Shown here piece by piece: positions 1 to 5,830 of a stretch of DNA of 5,917 bases (the stretch's first letter is position 1; each line of letters opens with the position of its first letter). The position numbers and the translations under genes were made by a program. The DNA is from JBHIER01 sp046760705 [NCBI: bacterium]. GTDB lineage: Bacteria > JBHIER01 > G020348925. The notes beneath the pieces were generated by a model. The model searched no databases and had not been told where the DNA came from. It was given only the letters and a program-made list of their open reading frames with translations. Location of the stretch: contig JBHIER010000233.1 in assembly GCA_046760705.1 (NCBI GenBank), positions 1-5,917 on the forward strand. Direction: 5' to 3'.

Positions 1-86
1 TTCAAAGGGCAGGAGAGTGAGTCCGGAGGAGAAGTTTAGAATAGCCTTAAAGGCAGCTATGTGGTAGAATGTATAACGTCGTGCTA

Positions 87-106
87 CGACAGATAGTCGG
101 CTTTTT
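87..106 (+). terminator. Weak candidate intrinsic terminator
   Basis: A short stem pairs CGAC (87-90) with GTCG (96-99) around the loop AGATA. It is followed by GC and five T residues (102-106). The stem is only 4 bp, although a GC/GC pair beyond a two-base bulge could lengthen it. It would end transcription entering from the left edge, just before the promoter at 129. An overlapping alternative hairpin pairs GATAGT (92-97) with ACTATC (107-112). The stem is weak enough that this could be chance. Confidence 0.25.
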
Positions 107-128
107 ACTATCGCCCCCGGAAAATTGG

Positions 129-157
129 TTGACAAAGAGGTCCAAAAGTGTTATTAT
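129..157 (+). promoter_or_regulatory. Sigma70-type promoter of the membrane-protein gene
   Basis: The -35 box TTGACA (129-134) matches the consensus exactly. After a 17-bp spacer comes TATTAT (152-157), one mismatch from TATAAT. Transcription would begin near 164, giving a leader of about 110 nt before the GTG at 274. This placement rules out the longer reading frame beginning at 148, because that codon lies inside the promoter. The architecture is identical to that of the peptidase promoter at the other end of the window. Confidence 0.75.
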
Positions 158-264
158 TGGTGTCCGATTGTGGTGGGAGGGCTGTCAGCCTACAATCTAC
201 GATTTGGCATCATCTATTTCTACTCGTACTGCTGGAGATTTCGGAAAGAGAAGATTTGACACGC

Positions 265-269
265 GGAGA
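265..269 (+). promoter_or_regulatory. Ribosome binding site deciding a GTG start
   Basis: GGAGA lies 4 nt before the GTG at 274 (5 nt if only GGAG is counted). It is the best Shine-Dalgarno match upstream of the hydrophobic N-terminal segment. It selects GTG 274 over TTG 256 and over the start at 148. Confidence 0.6.
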
Positions 270-273
270 CACC

Positions 274-1077
274 GTGAAGAGATTGGGGAAACGATTCGTG
301 GGCACATGGGCACTTGCCCTGCTGATTACGCTAGCCGCGGCTTACTACCAGCGTAAGACCGGTCCCACCTACCCCGTCAGGGAGAGCATCAACCTGGGCG
401 GGCAAAATATCACCATTCTTTTGGACCGATCCCACGCTGGGCCTGGAGATCAGCCGGTCATCGTAACCGTCGATGACACCACTGTCACCGGTGAGCTCTT
501 TTGGCGGCGTTACCCTACCGATGAGGAGTTTAGCGGAATACCTATGCGATGGGAGGGCGACCGATTGGTGGCATCCTTGCCGCATCAGCCGCCGGCCGGG
601 AAGCTTGAGTATCGGATTCGTCTCCGGCACGGCAGCCAGACGGTGGCCGTTCCTGTCAAAGGAACTGTGGTGACGCGCTTCAGAGGTGCTGTCCCTGCCT
701 ACTTCTTAATACCGCACATCCTGTTCATGTTTCTGGCTATGGCATATTCCAACCGAGCCGGCCTCGAGGCGTTGTTCAGGCGGCGTAAGCTTCCATATTA
801 CACGCAGATGACGGCCATCTTGCTCTTCTTAGGAGGCATGATTCTTGGCTCGACCGTCCAAAAATATGCCTTTGGAGCTTTCTGGACTGGCGTCCCTTTC
901 GGGTACGATTTGACAGACAACAAAACGCTGGTTGCCTTCCTTAGCTGGCTGGCAGCCACACTCATAGTGCGCAAACGCGGAAATGGCAGAGCATGGGTCC
1001 TCACCGCCGCACTGTTGACGCTCATAGTCTATCTCATCCCGCATAGTCTCCTCGGGTCTGAACTGAAGTATGAATAG
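274..1077 (+). CDS. Uncharacterised five-helix membrane protein with an extracytoplasmic domain
   Basis: This 267-residue protein belongs to no family I can name. Residues 1-7 are basic (KRLGKR), followed by a signal-anchor helix at about 8-25. Residues 30-135 form a soluble, beta-rich stretch with a proline-rich PHQPPAGKLEYRIRL section (104-117), plausibly an immunoglobulin-like or Fn3-like fold. Four further helices lie at about 139-158, 178-198, 217-233 and 240-257. The arginine/lysine-rich loops at 161-172 and 233-239 both fall on the predicted cytoplasmic side, so the topology obeys the positive-inside rule and places the soluble domain outside the cytoplasm. The loop GAFWTGVPFGYDLTDNK (201-217) between helices 3 and 4 would also be outside. 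It is rich in aromatic and acidic residues and looks like a conserved family signature; I recall similar proteins of unknown function in uncultivated phyla but have not searched. The GTG start follows GGAGA and lies downstream of the predicted transcription start. The gene converges on comEC. That it is a real gene is well supported; its function is unknown. Confidence 0.85.
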   Translation: MKRLGKRFVGTWALALLITLAAAYYQRKTGPTYPVRESINLGGQNITILLDRSHAGPGDQPVIVTVDDTTVTGELFWRRYPTDEEFSGIPMRWEGDRLVASLPHQPPAGKLEYRIRLRHGSQTVAVPVKGTVVTRFRGAVPAYFLIPHILFMFLAMAYSNRAGLEALFRRRKLPYYTQMTAILLFLGGMILGSTVQKYAFGAFWTGVPFGYDLTDNKTLVAFLSWLAATLIVRKRGNGRAWVLTAALLTLIVYLIPHSLLGSELKYE

Positions 1078-1086
1078 GGTCCCATC

Positions 1087-1103
1087 GAGGGCCAATGTCC
1101 CTC
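1087..1103. repeat. Short inverted repeat after the membrane-protein gene
   Basis: GAGGG (1087-1091) pairs with CCCTC (1099-1103) around a 7-nt loop, 10 nt after the stop codon. No T-run follows on either strand, so it is not a standard intrinsic terminator. It may help protect the 3' end or may be chance. The stretch just after it, CTCCCA-tg-CCCGAG (1101-1114), resembles CTCCCACCCGAG at 5758-5769 on the flank of a nested repeat. Confidence 0.3.
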
Positions 1104-1131
1104 CCATGCCCGAGTCCCTCCTCCGGCCCTT

Positions 1132-1154
1132 GGGCAGGAGTACAACTCCTGCCC
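1132..1154. repeat. Perfect palindrome sharing arms with a nested repeat
   Basis: GGGCAGGAGT (1132-1141) pairs perfectly with ACTCCTGCCC (1145-1154) around the 3-nt centre ACA. The same arms, one base longer, form the outer stem of the repeat at 5635-5687, where about 31 bp sits between them. This copy is therefore the arm pair without the core. It lies in the convergent gap between two genes, where it could act as a bidirectional transcript end, but no T-run adjoins it. Confidence 0.8.
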
Positions 1155-1168
1155 CTTGACCCTCAATC

Positions 1169-1216
1169 TCATCATCCGGCCCCCCCTCTGTCATCATCCG
1201 GCTTGACCGGATGATC
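1169..1216. repeat. REP-like palindrome with CTTGA loop, preceded by a half copy
   Basis: ATCATCCGG (1193-1201) pairs perfectly with CCGGATGAT (1207-1215) around the loop CTTGA (1202-1206). The left arm, TCATCATCCGGC, also occurs at 1169-1180 without its partner, giving a truncated direct repeat 22 bp away. The form, a GC-rich palindrome with CTTGA between the arms and CCAGT after it, is that of the short extragenic palindromes dispersed in many bacterial genomes. A second, diverged copy lies at 1253-1275. Confidence 0.8.
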
Positions 1217-1220
1217 CAGT

Positions 1221-1297
1221 CCTTTTGTCCTGCCACCCCACCCCTGGATTGCATCCTCCGACTTGATCGGAGGATCGAGTCGGGCAATGACAAAAGG
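1221..1297. repeat. Second CTTGA palindrome inside a longer imperfect inverted repeat
   Basis: The inner palindrome pairs ATCCTCCGA (1253-1261) with TCGGAGGAT (1267-1275) around CTTGA, the same loop as the copy 60 bp to its left. It is enclosed by complementary outer arms: CCTTTTGTC (1221-1229) with GACAAAAGG (1289-1297), extended inward by TGCC (1231-1234) with GGCA (1283-1286). The whole element can fold as a stem with an internal hairpin and ends 60 bp beyond the comEC stop. An alternative stem, CGACTTGATC (1259-1268) with GATCGAGTCG (1273-1282), with one G-U wobble, competes with the inner palindrome. Confidence 0.7.
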
Positions 1298-1357
1298 GGG
1301 CATTGGGCGCCTCTTACCACCTCTTGTGCATAATCTGGGTTCATCTCTGCAAGGGGC

Positions 1358-3757
1358 TCAGTCTGACTCCAACATCGTCTCTATCTTGAGGCTCTCTCCG
1401 TCGGTTCGCATGATCACCGCCCCGTGTCGGTCCGTTCTATATATTTTTGCTCCGCATCTTTCGTACCGTTCGACCACCTCTGCTGCGGGGTGGCCGAAGC
1501 GGTTGCCTTCAGCCACAAGGATGACGGCGATGGTGGGGTGGATGGTCTCGACCAACTCTTCTGAACTCCCCGTAATGCTACCCTGATGGGGGACTTTGAC
1601 CACGGTGGCCTTCAAGAGATTCTTCTTTTTCAGCAATGTCTGGTCGGCCTCCGTTTCGACATCGGCCAAGAAGAGGAAGCTCACCCTCCCGTAGTCGAGA
1701 CGCAGCACGGCGGACCCATTGTTGAGACCGTAGGGGGCCCATCCCTTCGGTGTCACGTACTCGTCAGTTGGGTGAAGAACCCGCAAGCTCACAGGATGGA
1801 ACCCTTCAATCGTATCCCCAGCTCTGATAACGCCTCGGGGAATACCTTTCTGCTCAATCAGTTCAAAATACTGATCGTACAGGGAGGATCTGTGATTCAG
1901 ACCGCAGTCTATGACCTTACCGATGTGAAAGTTCTGTATGACTGTAAGCAGTCCACCGAGGTGGTCGGAGTGAGGATGGGTCAGGAGGACGGTATCGATC
2001 TTTCGAATCCCTGAGTGTCGCAGAAACGGTCGGATCACCCTTTCGCCGCAATCGAAATACCGGCTCTTTCGCCCCCCGTCGATGAGCATGGTTCTTCCCC
2101 CCGGCGACCGGATGAAGATGGCGTCACCGTGTCCCACATCGAGGAAGACTACGGTCAACTTACTTTGGTCGCCGCTCAGAGCGTGGCTCCACACCCACAG
2201 GTTGGCCGCAACCAGCCCGGCAATGACCAGCCACCTTCTGGCCCGATAGACCCGCTTCACATTGGCCAGCAAGCCCAGGATGCAGTAATATCCGAGAATA
2301 AAGAGGAGTCTGGGCTGGGGGACGTGGAGAGTGGAGAAGGGAAGGGAGGCGAGGAGTTTGACCACTTCAATCAGTCCACTCAGGGCCAGCCAATTGGAGG
2401 CATTGAAGAAGAGAGCGATCTGCGCACTGATCGGACCGAAGGTGGATGCGGCAAACCCCAAGGAGAGAACCAGACCCACCCAGGGTACGACAATCAGGTT
2501 GGCCACCAGGGATATGACCGGAACGGAGTAGAAATAGTATGCGACGATGGGGGCGATGCCCAGTTGGGCAGAAAGGGAGACGATGGCCCCTGCCATGAGC
2601 CACCGCCTCCACCCCGTATGCTGTCTCTGAAGAGGTTGAGGCAGCCGCTCTCTGAGACGCGGATAGAGATAAGCGATGGAGAGGACGGCCGCGAAAGAGA
2701 GCTGAAATCCGGGGTCGAAGAGGGATTGGGGCGAGACGACCAGAATGACCAATCCGGCGAAGGCCACGGTGTTCAACAGATCGACGTTCCGCTCCAGGGC
2801 GAGCCCGATGAGGACGACGGCAGCCATCAGGGAGGCCCGGACCACCGGCGGCCTCGAACCGGTCACAAACACGTAGAGAAAAATGACCGCCAGGGTGACC
2901 GCAACAGCTCCATTGAAGGGAAGTCTGAACGCTCGGAACAGACTGAAGAAGATGAAGACAACCAGACCCACGTGAAGGCCCGAGACAGCCAGGACGTGGA
3001 TCACCCCTGAATCACGAAAAATCTGCTCGATGGGGCCGGGCACATTCCTCCGCTCCCCCAACAAGATCCCTTTCAGCAGGGCCGCCGGGGGGCCTGAGAG
3101 GTTGCGATCGATGGTCTGGGTCACCGACCCCTTGATGGGCCAGATGAACTTTGACAGAAAAGGGTTGCCCCCACCTCGCTGAAGAATCTCCACACCGTCG
3201 GCCTTTTTCAGAAAGACGATCCCGTAGATCCCTTTCCGGTTGAGATACCCTTTGTAGTCGAACCCGCCTGGATTTCTGGCCCCAGAGGGTTCGACCAATC
3301 GACCCCTGAAACGGAGCCGGTCACCGTAGGAGAATCGATCGGTCCTTTCGCCCACTGTCACCCTGATCTTCCCCTCGGCTTCGTTCCAGAGGTGGGCCGG
3401 GCGGATTTTGGCTACCCTGAGGACGAAGGAGGTTCTCTCCTGCTGTGCTTCCGGAGATGAGACGATCTGGCCCTCTATCTCCATCGGTTCCCGCCCGTTC
3501 AGAAGATGGGAGAGGTGCCGGGGCGAAAAGTGGGACGTGCGGAGCTCGTAGTGCAGACTTGAAGTGGCGATCACCAGGAGAATGAAAAGAGTATGAACCC
3601 ATTTGCTCGAAGCCTTCTTGAACAGAGAGCAGATCAGGATGAGGAGAAAGAGAAGCGCGCAGCTTACAAAGTGGGTGTGGCTGGGAAAGCGGACAAGGTG
3701 TCCGAGGACGATCCCCAGAGCGAAATAGATCGACAATTTAAGGGACGGCCGGTTCAT
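1358..3757 (-). CDS. comEC: ComEC/Rec2 family DNA internalisation channel
   Basis: The protein forms the inner-membrane pore that takes single-stranded DNA into the cytoplasm during natural transformation. At 799 residues it is full length, with all three family regions. Three N-terminal helices (about 7-24, 29-46, 53-68) precede an OB-fold/DUF4131 region (about 90-195) with FSYGDRLRFRGRL and the signature NPGGFDY (162-168). The Competence domain (about 225-500) carries DSGVIHVLAVSGLHVG (249-264), GSRPPVVRASLMA (300-312), FDPGFQLSFAAVLSI (347-361) and many further helices. A C-terminal metallo-beta-lactamase domain (533-799) has LDVGHGDAIFIRSPGG (539-554), the metal-binding motif THPHSDHLGG (593-602), D699 and RFGHPA (753-758). 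The motif usually written VPHHGS reads VPHQGS here (722-727). In related proteins this domain is thought to degrade the non-transported strand. The ATG start has only a weak AGG about 12 nt upstream, but the next methionine (residue 92) would remove the N-terminal helices. It lies 175 bp after the C69 peptidase on the same strand. No other competence gene is in view, so transformability is not shown. Confidence 0.96.
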   Translation of the reverse strand: MNRPSLKLSIYFALGIVLGHLVRFPSHTHFVSCALLFLLILICSLFKKASSKWVHTLFILLVIATSSLHYELRTSHFSPRHLSHLLNGREPMEIEGQIVSSPEAQQERTSFVLRVAKIRPAHLWNEAEGKIRVTVGERTDRFSYGDRLRFRGRLVEPSGARNPGGFDYKGYLNRKGIYGIVFLKKADGVEILQRGGGNPFLSKFIWPIKGSVTQTIDRNLSGPPAALLKGILLGERRNVPGPIEQIFRDSGVIHVLAVSGLHVGLVVFIFFSLFRAFRLPFNGAVAVTLAVIFLYVFVTGSRPPVVRASLMAAVVLIGLALERNVDLLNTVAFAGLVILVVSPQSLFDPGFQLSFAAVLSIAYLYPRLRERLPQPLQRQHTGWRRWLMAGAIVSLSAQLGIAPIVAYYFYSVPVISLVANLIVVPWVGLVLSLGFAASTFGPISAQIALFFNASNWLALSGLIEVVKLLASLPFSTLHVPQPRLLFILGYYCILGLLANVKRVYRARRWLVIAGLVAANLWVWSHALSGDQSKLTVVFLDVGHGDAIFIRSPGGRTMLIDGGRKSRYFDCGERVIRPFLRHSGIRKIDTVLLTHPHSDHLGGLLTVIQNFHIGKVIDCGLNHRSSLYDQYFELIEQKGIPRGVIRAGDTIEGFHPVSLRVLHPTDEYVTPKGWAPYGLNNGSAVLRLDYGRVSFLFLADVETEADQTLLKKKNLLKATVVKVPHQGSITGSSEELVETIHPTIAVILVAEGNRFGHPAAEVVERYERCGAKIYRTDRHGAVIMRTDGESLKIETMLESD

Positions 3758-3815
3758 AGATACAATCTACCTGCTCTAGAACCATCTCTCCCTTTTTTAA
3801 AGGAATACAAAGAGG

Positions 3816-3831
3816 TGGGTGGATCAACCCA
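3816..3831. promoter_or_regulatory. GATC-centred dyad upstream of comEC
   Basis: TGGGT (3816-3820) is complementary to ACCCA (3827-3831). The centre is GATC (3822-3825), with one unpaired base on each side, so the site reads GGGT-N-GATC-N-ACCC. It lies about 60 nt upstream of the comEC start. The size and symmetry suit a repressor operator or a small leader hairpin. No convincing promoter was found beside it. Confidence 0.3.
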
Positions 3832-3932
3832 TTATTCCCGGCCCACTGAAATTATGAAATAGGGAACGGTCTCCTCCACAGTGCATAGCCGAATAGTTAC
3901 AATCAGAAAGCGAGAGAGATGGGCGAGGGACC

Positions 3933-5573
3933 TCAATGCGTATTGTCTTCGCCACCAATTTTCTTAACCTTAAAGTGCTCACCGTTTTCCTCGACGATAC
4001 GCCGGTACCAGGACTCAGGATAGCCGGGGTGGGTAACCTGACCCAATTCGTCTTTTACATTGCCATCGAGATATTTATAAATGAGGTGTTCTCCTAACCT
4101 CCTCCAGCGCTTTGTGACGGCATCCCCCTGCTTTACAGAATATTTTGTGAGATAATCTATGGCCAATTGGGGAGCAGTCTCGTAGAAAGACAGAGCCGCT
4201 TTCTCAATTTGAGGTTGATTTGCCAGAAAGGTTCCTTCCAGTTCTCTCTGCACCTTTTGAACATCTTTGATCATGTCACAATAACGCAGGTATGTGAAAT
4301 TGGACACAAAATTAAACACCCAGAATGCAGACTCCCAACTGAATTCAGAAAAAGACCCGGTGCCGACGGCGTAACTGTGAGGCACTTCCTTGATGCCGCA
4401 ATATATGGGAATGTAAACCGTACTGTAGGTGTCATCGACTCCAAACCAGATTATGCCACCGATGGGATCGGGCAACCATGAGCGCGATTGTGTCACAAAG
4501 GAAAAACCGGTCTGTTGGGTGGATGTGGCCCGCTCGTTACAATATTTGATGCTGTCAACCTCCCATGTGAGCGGCCTCCAGCGGTACGGTAGACTGAAAG
4601 GACCTGCGCCAACGCCTGTTGTCAGGTCAAAATCGGAATCTTCGAAATGATCTCTCATCAATTCCATGACATCGCGGACCGAAAGTTTCTTATCAGGCTT
4701 GATCCATAAAGGCAGAGGTTCAGCGTCTTTTACGCCCTTGACATAATCCATCGACAGGTTTAAAGACGGAGCGGCACGACGGAACATGCTCCAGACCCTC
4801 GCTTCGCAAAACCGGAGCGCCCCAAAATCGAGAGGGGCATAGGCATCTGCAAAACTGAACTCGCTGTCCTTTCCGCTGAAATAGCCTTTCTCTCTGGCAA
4901 AGGTGATGACATCTTTTGCGTAGATGCAGTTGGCTTCGTCATCTAATGGAAATTGGCGTATCCTGGCTTGATTGGCATGGGCAGAGATATAGCCGTCGGG
5001 AATCTTTCGAGCCACCCAAACCGCGCCCTTATTCTCGGGACCCTTTCCGATCATTTCCATTATCCAAACCTCGTCGGGATCAGAAATGGAGAACGACTCC
5101 CCTGAACTACAGTACCCGTATTCTGCAACCAGGTCGCCCATAATGTTGATGGCCTCCCGGGCTGTCTTCGCTCTCTGCAGGGCAATATACATTAAACTCC
5201 CGTAATCCACAATGCCCGTTGAGTCCACCAATTCTTCGCGACCACCCCAGGTGGTTTCTCCAATGGCGACCTGATGCTCATTCATGAGTCCTACAACCGC
5301 GTAGGTTCTGGCAACCTGCTTAATTTGACCGTGGTATTCACCGGTGTCCCAGTCATAAATATCGAGCATGCTTCCGTCTATGTGATATCCGGCAGGTATG
5401 TAGCACAGGTCTCCATACAAAACATGCGAATCGGCAGAATAGGAGATCATTGTCGAACCATCAGCCGAGGCCCCCTTCGAAATCAAAAAGTTCGTACATG
5501 CCAGTACTGGGGGGTTTAGCGAAAGTATCGACAGCGCAGCAACGAGGGCGATAGCTGGAATTGATTTTTTCAT
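3933..5573 (-). CDS. Secreted family C69 dipeptidase (dipeptidase A type)
   Basis: Family C69 enzymes are N-terminal-nucleophile hydrolases that cleave dipeptides and small peptides with a cysteine freed at the mature N-terminus. From the chosen ATG the protein has 546 residues, usual for the longer C69 members. Residues 1-25 form a Sec signal peptide (MKKS, hydrophobic core, VLA), and cleavage after VLA would leave Cys26 (CTNF, codon 5496-5498) as the new N-terminus and catalytic nucleophile. Family-like segments follow: ADGST (37-41), NEHQVAIGETTWGGRE (98-113), EYGYCSSGESFSISDPDEVW (151-170) and ISAHANQARI (196-205). The start at 5573 is preceded by GGAGG (12 nt away), whereas the start at 5606, which adds 11 residues, has no good binding site. 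The enzyme is expected to act outside the cytoplasm on peptides, probably for nutrition or turnover; its substrate is not visible. It has its own promoter (5802-5830) and a leader of about 220 nt with two large hairpins. Confidence 0.93.
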   Translation of the reverse strand: MKKSIPAIALVAALSILSLNPPVLACTNFLISKGASADGSTMISYSADSHVLYGDLCYIPAGYHIDGSMLDIYDWDTGEYHGQIKQVARTYAVVGLMNEHQVAIGETTWGGREELVDSTGIVDYGSLMYIALQRAKTAREAINIMGDLVAEYGYCSSGESFSISDPDEVWIMEMIGKGPENKGAVWVARKIPDGYISAHANQARIRQFPLDDEANCIYAKDVITFAREKGYFSGKDSEFSFADAYAPLDFGALRFCEARVWSMFRRAAPSLNLSMDYVKGVKDAEPLPLWIKPDKKLSVRDVMELMRDHFEDSDFDLTTGVGAGPFSLPYRWRPLTWEVDSIKYCNERATSTQQTGFSFVTQSRSWLPDPIGGIIWFGVDDTYSTVYIPIYCGIKEVPHSYAVGTGSFSEFSWESAFWVFNFVSNFTYLRYCDMIKDVQKVQRELEGTFLANQPQIEKAALSFYETAPQLAIDYLTKYSVKQGDAVTKRWRRLGEHLIYKYLDGNVKDELGQVTHPGYPESWYRRIVEENGEHFKVKKIGGEDNTH

Positions 5574-5585
5574 AGTCTTAGCGAT

Positions 5586-5590
5586 CCTCC
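5586..5590 (-). promoter_or_regulatory. Ribosome binding site of the C69 peptidase
   Basis: On the minus strand this reads GGAGG, 12 nt before the ATG at 5573. The spacing is somewhat long, but the match to the anti-Shine-Dalgarno sequence is full. It falls inside the longer frame starting at 5606, which argues for the shorter protein. Confidence 0.6.
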
Positions 5591-5634
5591 ATCGTATCAA
5601 CTTCATCTCTCACAGGTATGAGAATCTAAGTGCT

Positions 5635-5687
5635 GGGGCAGGAGTTGCCTGCCTGTGTCGGGCACGGCAGACAGGTACTCCTGCCCC
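5635..5687. repeat. Nested inverted repeat in the peptidase leader, copy 1
   Basis: The outer arms GGGGCAGGAGT (5635-5645) and ACTCCTGCCCC (5677-5687) are perfectly complementary. Between them lies a core that is itself an imperfect inverted repeat: CCTGCCTG (5648-5655) against CAGACAGG (5668-5675), with one mismatch. The core words GCCTGCCTGTG (5647-5657) and CAGACAGGT (5668-5676) recur in copy 2, while the outer arms recur without the core at 1132-1154. It lies within the predicted 5' leader of the peptidase mRNA. Confidence 0.85.
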
Positions 5688-5714
5688 CCAGACCAGAATG
5701 GTGGAGCCAATGGC

Positions 5715-5765
5715 GGTGGGAGCCTGCCTGTGCGTGTTCGCACGCAGACAGGTCTGACTCCCACC
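5715..5765. repeat. Nested inverted repeat in the peptidase leader, copy 2
   Basis: The outer arms GGTGGGAG (5715-5722) and CTCCCACC (5758-5765) are complementary but unrelated to the arms of copy 1. The core begins with GCCTGCCTGTG (5722-5732) and ends with GCACGCAGACAGGT (5740-5753), as in copy 1. Its centre is a perfect 6-bp stem, TGCGTG (5731-5736) with CACGCA (5741-5746), around TTCG on the plus strand. It begins about 30 nt into the predicted peptidase transcript. Confidence 0.85.
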
Positions 5766-5801
5766 CGAGCAGGTAAATCAGATTGAATAAATTTTAGGAT
5801 T

Positions 5802-5830
5802 ATAATAATACAAAGTGCTTGGTTTGTCAA
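5802..5830 (-). promoter_or_regulatory. Sigma70-type promoter of the C69 peptidase
   Basis: On the minus strand TTGACA (5830-5825) is followed, after exactly 17 bp, by TATTAT (5807-5802). A perfect TATAAT (5804-5799) overlaps it, but at 20-bp spacing. Transcription would begin near 5795 and run to the peptidase ATG at 5573 through both nested repeats. Read-through could also serve comEC. Confidence 0.7.

Noticed and set aside
172-190. GGTGGGAG plus GGCT/AGCC mini-hairpin in the membrane-protein leader as a third nested repeat
   Set aside because: Only the 8-mer matches the arm of copy 2. There is no complementary partner or core nearby, so chance is likely.
148-273. N-terminal extension of the membrane-protein gene to a GTG at 148
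   Set aside because: The codon overlaps the spacer and -10 box of a near-consensus promoter, so it would lie upstream of the transcript. The added residues are not membrane-anchor-like in a sensible order, and GGAGA supports GTG 274.
1169-1297. CRISPR array
   Set aside because: There are only two and a half palindromic units with diverged arms and no set of equal spacers; they fit REP-like elements.
829-1344. 171-codon minus-strand frame overlapping the membrane-protein gene and the REP-like repeats
   Set aside because: It is an antisense shadow over the gene and translated palindrome in the gap, with no start signal or domain.
2015-3010. 331-codon open frame on the plus strand, antisense to comEC
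   Set aside because: Its composition is low-complexity and charged (G, E, D, Q, R rich), with no domain. It is exactly what the complement of the comEC coding frame would give, and comEC has clear family motifs.
5487-5510. Lipobox (VLAC) making the peptidase a lipoprotein
   Set aside because: The cysteine matches the family's N-terminal nucleophile, which cannot be lipidated and still act. Leu at -2 is also less usual in a lipobox.
5603-5830. 75-codon minus-strand frame upstream of the peptidase
   Set aside because: It runs through the promoter and both nested repeats, so its residues only reflect the palindromes. It has no binding site and no recognisable domain.
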